Of a stretch of 64,000 nucleotides of DNA, positions 56,691 through 64,000 are shown one piece after another. The stretch lies in NCBI RefSeq assembly GCF_000699445.3, contig NC_067195.1:67328591-67392590 (forward strand), read 5' to 3'. Under the pieces are notes generated by a model. It had not been told where the DNA came from. It saw only the letters and a list, made by a program, of their open reading frames with translations, and searched no databases. The stretch comes from Schistosoma haematobium. Taxonomy: Eukaryota; Platyhelminthes; Trematoda; Strigeidida; Schistosomatidae. Numbering within the stretch: position 1 is the first letter of the stretch; every line of letters begins with the position of its first letter. Made by a program: the position numbers and the translations under genes.

Positions 56691-58248
56691 TTTTCTTCAT
56701 AAGTTTTGTGCAGTTGGTTTAATAAAGCTTTTAAGTAACTGCTACGGTGACTGATCTTAACATAGCTGAGAAGGTAAGGTCGACACATCACAAGCATCTT
56801 AACAATCGACAACTGTTGAAATAGTACTAACGTCAGTAACTGTGAAGTTCTTGATTGAAGTCGCCAATCAACTCAAAAAAAGTGTCCGAGATATTCAAAA
56901 GTCTACATATGTCACACCAACGAAGTAATATTTAAGGAGAAATTAGTCAACTATCTCCATATTTTAGGATGATACACGAAAAAGGACCAACATTCGTTAG
57001 GAAATAGCATCAACTTTACTTCAGCGAAGACAAAACCTAGATTGAAATCAGAAGATTTAGTTATGAAAACAAACTTAAATTTCTTCTGATGCTAGTTTTT
57101 ATGTGTCATGTAGAGTTAATATACCAAAAAAGATTCGAATCCAATGTCAGTCTTTATTAATCTGATATGATGAGTAAGGTCTCAGTTCATGAGTGAGAGA
57201 CCTTAAAAACTAATAGTTTGTAACATATAAATGTTTATTTTGTGTTAGAATTTCATACATCAGCGTGTTTTTCTATTACATAACGCTCCCTCTACCGACT
57301 AGCTGATGTACTGTCTTCTGAAATCAGTTAATTGTATGGGATAGGGAGTTACGTCAGAAACTCAGTTTTGCGAGCAGTTATCACTCGACGATATCGTACC
57401 ACTCCTCATCACAGTTGATTACGATCGAACCCACTCATCCTCGAAAGTCTTTCACGGTGAATTTCGAAAACTAATTCATAACAGAATATCTGTTCATTAT
57501 TTACTCAACTTTTGCAAAATACAGAATTAATTGAAACGCTACAGTGCCCTCATTAGGTTGAAATGCAACAATAACATTTTAATCGTTATCACTATCAGAA
57601 AAAGAAATTTCTCGAATCTCAAGTTTTGGGAAAATAATTCATCTGCAGTCCATCCTGATATTGAAAAAGTTTCTATGATCAACTGAATATGAGTGTCATA
57701 TAATGAATGACAGAAGTTACTTTTGGAGGTCTAGTAGGTGATATTTGTGTAATCTTATCAATTATGAGTAAATAATAATTGGAAGTACAATTTCATTGCT
57801 TGGATTTTATTGGCTGATTATAAACTACAGTAATATAAAATGTTTCTATTAATACAGCAAAAAACACCAATTGAGTGAAAAAGTATTTGGTAATGACTTT
57901 ATTTTTAATTGTAAAACTGACATAATAGTGTGGAGAATTGATGAGGAACTAATTGAGAAGAAATATTTATTCGACCAACTTGTTAATAAATTATTAACTC
58001 GTCACTTCTTAATGACTAATGTATTAATTATTCGTCTAACCAAAATGTACTAGCCATTGTTGTTACTTTTATCATCTTGATGAAGTCTTCTAACGTTGGT
58101 GGACATTGAGTGCATTATTGTGATCAACCTAAAACAATAACTGTCTCTAATCTGGTGAACCCTTCTCTATTATAGTGAACGGAACTGTATATTTTCTTGA
58201 AAATGAGATTGATTCCCAGTTCAAACGGCAATTCAGCTCAACATTAAT
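56691..58248. other. Gene B intron
   Basis: No repeat recognised. An orphan plus-strand ORF after an acceptor-like ATTAATACAG ends at 58053 (see findings). Confidence 0.45.
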
Positions 58249-58399
58249 ATGTTACGTTTACCTGCTTCGGCCTGGGTACCCGGGCAGTATCACAGCCCAT
58301 ACACAAATTAAGTGACTTGTGTGGCGCATATGTATTCTGTGCCCTCAATATTTATGTGTTCAAATAAATAATCAAATAAATACATAAATGTTACGTTTA
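58249..58399 (+). mobile_element. R1 retroposon, 127-bp 3' insertion with 12-bp target-site duplication
   Basis: ATGTTACGTTTA at 58249-58260 and 58388-58399 flanks 58261-58387, which begins CCTGCTTCGG and ends in (AAATA)n. Confidence 0.93.
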
Positions 58400-58433
58400 A
58401 GAAAACGAGCACAAAAAAGTAGATAATACTTAC

Positions 58434-58576
58434 TGCATAAAGAAACGCCAAAGATTATATCAAATATTTCTTGATTCCCAAATTCATAAGCAAACATTGT
58501 GAGTACCGAAAATATGAGACAAACAATTCCACTCCAAAACAAATGATTTATAGATCTCTTCTTCCAGAAAGGCTGC
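58434..58576 (-). CDS. Gene B exon, membrane helix
   Basis: 143 nt, acceptor TTTCATTCCAG (RC of 58577-58587), donor GTAAGT (RC of 58428-58433). The first base completes the Arg codon from the exon at 59479; one base remains at the end. Encodes QPFWKKRSINHLFWSGIVCL, IFSVLTMFAYEFGNQ and FDIIFGVSLC. Other frames are closed. Confidence 0.8.
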
Positions 58577-59478
58577 CTGGAATGAAATAAACAATAAATG
58601 TTTAATTAGGTCATGAAAAAAAAACGAGCTACTTTAATCAAACTTAAGAATCAACAAGAAAGATATTGACCAAAATCTAGAAATCAATAATAGGATCGTT
58701 TGGCATAAACGTTAAGATAAACCACTAGGAGTAGGAGCTTTATGAACCGACGTCAGAAATCCTAGACGGTATTTGGAAATTCAACTATTGAAGTAATCAA
58801 CATTTGAAGGGAATATATCAAGCTTGGAAAATGGGTGGTACTATAAAAAACGACAACTAAATATAGAAATCGTTTAGGCCATGTATAAAAGAAAGCTTCT
58901 AACGAAAAAGCTACGGGACCGTTAGGAAACTAATTCTTATTTACGTTCTAAATCCGACCGGGACTTTTACAAATTTTCTGAACTAGTTTCATATTTTTGA
59001 GGTAGACAACTGCAGAATTTTGCCAAAATTCATATGAAGATTAAAAAATTAGAACTTAATGATAATAATATGCGGACTGATTAGTTAGATTTGTAGACGA
59101 AAATTCAGTGTAGATAAACTATGTATCTATGTAGGAATTCACATCAGCAGTGTTAACGAATAATCTTAATAAATGCCAAATGACAAGCTATCTGAGACAG
59201 GAAAACAGAGGGATGATTAAGAGGTATGACTTGATTTAAAATGAAAAGGTGTATTAACTACTCATTCAAGCTCCTGACAACCTATACCACTTTACAATGT
59301 AAGTAGAATGTAAATATACTTAATTAACTTACGAAAATAAATTAGGGGAACTTCGACAAGAGATCATGGGTGTTATTAGTAAAAATCCTAAGACATGATG
59401 CCTGTTGAATAAATCTACCACAATACCTCACACAAAGAGACAAAGGAATAGTCCTAGCAATGATACTGTAGAACTTAC
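58577..59478. other. Gene B intron
   Basis: No element recognised. Confidence 0.5.
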
Positions 59479-59555
59479 CGAGAAATTCTGAACACATTTG
59501 AAAGGTTATTCCAATACAGTCCAATGATCATAACACATAGTATTGTTGACATGAT
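59479..59555 (-). CDS. Gene B exon, membrane helix
   Basis: 77 nt, acceptor TTATTTGTAG (RC of 59556-59565), donor GTAAGT (RC of 59473-59478). Only phase 0 is open: IMSTILCVMIIGLYWNNLSN, then VFRIS. Two bases remain and fit the next exon. Confidence 0.75.
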
Positions 59556-60267
59556 CTACAAATAACGAATAGTAGTCAATGTAAGTTATGAACTGATAAG
59601 ATATGAACTATCAAAACTACCATAGTAAAAAATAATAATTTCATCTTTATCGGAAAGGCTTGTTATGAAACAGAGTTTTATGTTAATGTGCCAAAGTGTC
59701 TAATCTCTCTTGCTATATTAACCAATACAGTGGATACTGAGATACTTCGATGAATCATATACTGGGTTAGAACTATAGGTACCAGTTAGAACTCAGAAGA
59801 TTGGTGTACGGTTATTTACTAATGCCAAAAATCATTGGCACGATCAGACGCTAAGAAATGAAATGAAACGATGCCGATAAATAGAACAGTAATTACAGCA
59901 TAGTAAAAGCAGAAAAAACAATGTTAGGGTTTGTTTTGAATAAGAACATAACAAATTATTAGTCTCAACAGTACAGATCGTTTACATATTTAAAATTTTT
60001 TAGCGTAGACAGGATGTTGGATGAAATGAAGATTAAAATTAAGACAAGAGTATTAATTAAGCCGAAATAAAAAAGTACGAGTTACAAGATAAAAAATGAG
60101 CCTATTTATATAATGGTCAAGTTACAGAATATAATTAAATACTTAGACGGGGAAACGCCTGTGTTGTGAATCATATAAAGTAAATAAAGATATGCATAAG
60201 CTTTCATGCATGGTTGATATATTTTGCTCGATGATGCGATATATACAAAACTTCAAGTGCAACCTAC
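59556..60267. other. Gene B intron
   Basis: No element recognised. Confidence 0.5.
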
Positions 60268-60453
60268 CTTCAGAAATAGTTCTGTTTTCATAGTTTGGTG
60301 ATAGTATCTAAGCAATGTAACTGAAACTATGATTAAAAAGACTAGAAAATGCACAGTGAATATGGGCAAATAACTGAGTGTATTGCTCAAAGTGTTAAAA
60401 AATTCTGTGTGCATATTCAATAAAATAATTCCAGTGAACAAGGGAATAACCAT
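60268..60453 (-). CDS. Gene B, candidate first coding exon
   Basis: ATG at 60451-60453 opens 62 codons to a GTAGGT donor (RC of 60262-60267) in phase 0. Encodes MVIPLFTGIILLNMHTEFF and IFTVHFLVFLIIVSVTLLRY, then a short charged end (TMKTELFLK). An acceptor (AAATAAACAG, RC of 60463-60472) stands 9 nt before the ATG, as in gene A. The frame stays open from the acceptor (ISR before the Met), so an upstream coding exon is not excluded. No family recognised; the protein could be a solute transporter or an ER membrane protein. Confidence 0.65.
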
Positions 60454-60462
60454 ACGGGAAAT

Positions 60463-60861
60463 CTGTTTATTTAAAGTATCTGTGAAAAAATAAGTAAAAC
60501 AGTAAAGAAATAAAAATAATTGAATACAATATTTTTCAGACGAAGAAATTAAGTAGTAACGAAAATTTAATTAATAATAATTTATTTAAATAGCATGACA
60601 GAAGTGAAAATAACGAAAATCATATCAAAAGTTTAATAAAAGGATAAAACAAACTTCACAACAACTCATAATCACAAGGATTGTGAGGCTTCTATTTAAT
60701 TACACACAAATCTAATATCACTGTAGAAACTTCAAAAAAAACGGCTATAAAATTATTTGCTCCGATCCCACGTTGCATGACTAATTTCGCAAATATAAAC
60801 AATGTTCGAAAAAATTAGAAAATTACTAAAAATAGCGTATAACAAGGATCTTATTATTATT
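60463..60861. other. Upstream of gene B
   Basis: AT-rich, no feature recognised. Confidence 0.4.
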
Positions 60862-61135
60862 TATTATATTTCAACATATAAACATTGGTACGCAGAGCGA
60901 CCAAAAAATATATGCGCTAAACAAAAAGTAGCTATCATTAAGCTAAAAATAAGGAGACTTTAACGCAGCGAAAGTCCGGCGCTTTGACCGGGTTGGTGGG
61001 TACGGAGAATTTACCTAAGGTATTTGAAAAACCCTGATTCCAAACCGCTGGTGCACACGGGGTCCATGACCCAAGGGGACAAATGGAATGTGAACCTGCC
61101 TTCAGTCACCAACTACCGTGGGTTGTCATCCGTAT
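60862..61135 (-). mobile_element. R1 pieces, tail minus then body plus
   Basis: 60862-60925 is the R1 tail in minus orientation; 60965-61135 (AAAGTCCGGCGCTTTGACCGGG through CACCAACTACCGTGGG) is R1 body in plus orientation. Two fragments are joined head to tail in opposite directions. Confidence 0.7.
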
Positions 61136-61509
61136 TTATAGTTGTATGGTAAATATATTCCTATAGGATAGAAAAGATCGCATTATGACTTGATTCGAGA
61201 GTTTTATTATCAAATAAGGTTACGTAACAATCAAGGGGTAAGAGAAGAATGTAAAAGTGAAAATAACTTGCGGGTCGGAATTATAAAAGATAATCGTTCA
61301 CTCGACAGATATGATGAAAAGCGAAAACATAAAGGTTATAATAATAACTGAATAATAATCATGAAAAATTGCTAAAGGATGATAATAACTGACTGCGGTT
61401 TAAAATTACAAAACACTAATTTTAAAAAAATTTAAAAAATGATAAAAAAGACTCGTCCATAAGATCTTAATACCTAGACAACATCTGGAAAAAGTACCAA
61501 CAGTTCAAA
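61136..61509. other. Intergenic
   Basis: No element recognised. Confidence 0.5.
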
Positions 61510-61965
61510 AGAAAATTTTTTTACGAATATCGAATTTAAAGGAAATATGGCTGTGGAAATCTTGAATAAATGGATTTTAAAATCCCTGAATAAAACGTTT
61601 TACCCAGCTAAGCTCCGTATTGTTTTCTCAAACCGGCCCACCATTCACGGATATGTTAAGGATAAACTTCCGCTTTGTTCATATCAATGTGCATCTAGAA
61701 ATTTACTTGCTCATGTGGGGCAGGTTACATTGGCCACACAAAGCGATCACTTTCTAAACGCATTTCAGAACAGTGCCCGGTATGGCTTTTAATAAGAGAG
61801 TGCAAAACAATTACCAGTTCGATACAGGAGCGTTTAATCAACTCTGGACACATCGCTTTGAAGAAGTCTTTTAAAATAATCACAGTAAAAGGAATTGGAT
61901 CGAAGGGAGGTCGAATCAAAAACTTATACAATGCTGTGGCATTAGTAATCCAGTTGCACTGGATA
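61510..61965 (+). pseudogene. GIY-YIG endonuclease fragment of a retroelement, frameshifted
   Basis: Frame 1 (ATG 61547) gives LNKTFYPAKLRIVFSNRP, then HGYVKDKLPLCSYQ. After a frameshift near 61695 the frame continues FTCSCGAGYIGHTKRSLSKR, then CPVWLLIRE and INSGHIALKKSFKIITVKG to a TGA at about 61965. CSCGAGYIGHT is a GIY-YIG core with CxC. A different subfamily from the PLE at 42399. It abuts the MULE piece directly. Confidence 0.72.
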
Positions 61966-62210
61966 TGAAGTTCGTGGCAATACCTGTTTGTATTGCATTT
62001 AAAAGTCGTAAAATATCTACTTTGTTTTCTCAATTCCTGTCGTTCTTCCACCGATCAACTAACAATCGAGAACTGGTTGGTATTGTTACTGATGACTCAC
62101 CTGCAATAGCTGCTGCTATTTCGCCGGTGTATCCCAATTCCCACCACATTTTGTGTCCAGTTCACCTAACTCGTAATGTCATAAAGAGGGTAAGTTTTTT
62201 GTTGCTTGAC
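61966..62210 (+). pseudogene. MULE-type transposase DDE fragment
   Basis: MKFVAIPVCIAFKSRKISTL, then LVGIVTDDSPAIAAAISPVYP and HHILCPVHLTRNVIKR. The order D-x-A-x-x-A-x-x-x-x-FP...C-x-x-H matches the middle catalytic block of Mutator-like transposases. Only this block is present; what follows (VSFLLLD) may be intron, since GGTAAG follows NVIKR. Confidence 0.6.
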
Positions 62211-62299
62211 ATCAACCCATTAACCGTCATTGTAGAGGCTACGATCTGAAATTATACAACTATTCTTTCGTCTTATGTTTTTCAACTACCCTAGGTAGA

Positions 62300-62500
62300 T
62301 TTTCTATACCCACCAACCCAGTTAAACAGGAAAACATTCGCGTTTCGTCCTTTCGATTTCGAAAACAACATCTCCACCTCGAGAACGCAGCAAGTGGGAC
62401 AACCCGGGCTGTGGCTTTTAATGCGTGACTATATGTAAACATTTTGAGAGTGATAATAGGTTTTTCTCACACTCGTCCGTACCAAGGCATTTGGGGGCAT
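62300..62500 (-). mobile_element. R1 retroposon, 5' part, diverged
   Basis: CACCAACCCAGTTAAACAGG, TTCGCGTTTCGTCCTTTCGATTTCG and CTCGTCCGTACCAAGGCATTTGG correspond to the R1 body on the minus strand. Confidence 0.65.
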
Positions 62501-64000
62501 AACAGGGAATGGTTTATTTGGAATAAAAATAATCTTAACGGTAAACAAAGAGACAAAATATAACCTCGCGGATTTAAAAACATAAAGTGTCACAAACAGA
62601 ATTACGTATCGATGTAGGTACATAAACTTGTATCACTGGTTCAGTAGATTTAACCGCTAACATTTCACCAAAAGTTGACAAATTTTAAGTTCTGGTTACC
62701 ATGAGGCAACATTTAACGAAATATTAATCCAATAGCATGTTTTTTTCCTTATATTTATTATGATAAAGAAGATTCAGCATAACCTAAACTGTGGTTACGT
62801 TATGTACTTGGATCTGGGAAAAACATCTTACATATGTCAGTAATATTAATCAATACTTGATGCTAAAAATAATTATTATTTGACGATATTTTACCATCAG
62901 ATATTTTCAGGAATGAATATGATGACCACAGAATCAGTAGGCTTAATAAATGTTAACTAATTAATTATTTCATAAAAAACTGGACCGTAAATCTTGATCA
63001 TTGAATTACTTGTGTGACAGTATCTGTGCGAAGCCAACTTTCATAAACAGGCTACATAATTTAGTTGGGAGCGACAAAACAACGGTGAAATAGCGAATTT
63101 ATAATAAACAGGGGTGAATGATAATATACTTTGATTATTAAAAGTATTTTGATGAGTAGTTTTTGTAGTACATTTTACAGAGAATCTAAATAATAAAGTG
63201 TAATATAGGAAAGTGAATAAGAAAAAAATTTCGTAAACTATGACTGAAAACCATAAAATAAGACATACCCTTAGGTGTAAGCAGACTTTGAACACGAAGT
63301 TGTGATGATATTAAGTTTGTTGTCGTTATTAAAAACAGAATCTCGATCTAGATAAGGGAAACCATAATGTGGTGAGAAAGAATCTGATTCACACACATAA
63401 AGATTATGAAAGCGGAAAGTAAAAACAACTGACCCGTCTAATAGTTATTTTATGTAAACGTTGGGTCAGAGATAAAAGAAAATATAGGTTAGGTAAAATC
63501 AGCCCAACACGTCACATTGTTAACGTTAACTTTATTAAAGCCTAATGTGTTACTTACTGATAACAAGTAGTACGTTTTGAACTGATAAATTATGGTGTCA
63601 CCGACATATCATCGCTGGTGAAATTATATTCTGAAGGTGCCTAACAAAAAACATCTCTAAAAAGAATCATGTGGGTTAATAGTTTATGACAATCAGTCTA
63701 CTAACCTTTACATCAAATATTTTCCGAGAATTTCTGTCCATCAGAACTGGATATATTCTGACATCTGGTTTCGTTGATAATTTTGAACAAAAAAGCCCAC
63801 TACCTTTTAAATGTAACTGTAAGAAATCAGGAGTGATCACTAATATCAGAGACAAAATTATTCGTCTCCAAAATGATTCCCATCGAAAACTAAGTGCTAT
63901 ATATGCGCTTTATGAGTTCTTTCATATATGTAAGTACAGAATACGGGATTTAAAAGTATAGTTCGGATTTCATATATCATATAATAACGGTAAATTCCAT
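62501..64000. other. Right end, no supported feature
   Basis: AT-rich. A minus-strand ORF at 63041-63295 with a hydrophobic start and a plus-strand ORF at 63686-63961 were seen but neither shows a known family or good splice sites. Confidence 0.4.

Noticed and set aside
63041..63295. Hydrophobic minus-strand ORF upstream of gene B
   Set aside because: Considered as an earlier gene B exon, but no convincing donor is present and the family is unknown.
63686..63961. 91-residue plus-strand ORF at the right edge
   Set aside because: No recognisable motif or splice context.

Overview
This window is AT-rich nuclear DNA from a blood fluke (Schistosoma or a close relative). The evidence is the repeat set: RTE-clade LINEs of the SR2/SjR2 type ending in (TGAC)n, a second RTE family ending in (TAAG)n, Sm-alpha-type tRNA-derived SINEs carrying hammerhead ribozyme cores, Penelope-like (PLE) fragments with GIY-YIG endonuclease, and long (AAT)n and (TA)n tracts. 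Host exons are short and widely spaced, with GT-AG junctions.

Two host genes can be reconstructed, both on the minus strand. Gene A (24952 down to 4390, continuing past the left edge) is an ATAD1/Msp1-type AAA+ ATPase. Four exons join in phase: a 105-codon N-terminal exon (24638-24952), the transmembrane exon (19282-19398), the Walker A exon (15517-15834) and the pore-loop/Walker B exon (4390-4498). Gene B (60453 down to 32898) encodes a protein with many membrane segments. Ten exons were found and every junction between adjacent exons is phase-compatible except one, where an exon is missing between 33802 and 39127. Its family is not firmly recognised; a distant relation to TMEM168-type proteins is a weak guess. 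Both genes place their likely start ATG within 10 nt of a 3' splice acceptor, as expected for spliced-leader trans-splicing or a non-coding first exon.

Nearly everything else is mobile DNA in introns and the intergenic gap. By region: 1-3030 holds an SR2-like RTE entering from the left plus a decayed piece; 5092-8065 holds a chimeric RTE-derived repeat and a PLE reverse transcriptase fragment; 8761-9170 a head-to-head SINE pair; 9283-12501 a full-length but dead RTE with a 14-bp target-site duplication; 16333-18810 an R1 retroposon and an internally deleted RTE-C; 19790-22955 a decayed RTE and a foldback element with ~210-bp arms; 25544-26347 a 5'-truncated RTE with a 13-bp duplication; 27345-32135 SINE, RTE and R1 fragments; 34505-34950 a SINE pair with one intact hammerhead; 36621-39025 R1 and RTE; 39733-42012 the second copy of the chimeric repeat; 42399-43118 a PLE GIY-YIG ORF; 43896-46645 a dense R1/RTE mosaic; 49275-51589 an internally deleted RTE with a 12-bp duplication; 52110-56050 SINE pairs; 56493-62500 R1 pieces plus a GIY-YIG/MULE transposase mosaic. 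The most unusual items are the chimeric RTE repeat present in two very similar copies, the R1 retroposon that shares its 3' tail with RTE-C, and the foldback element.
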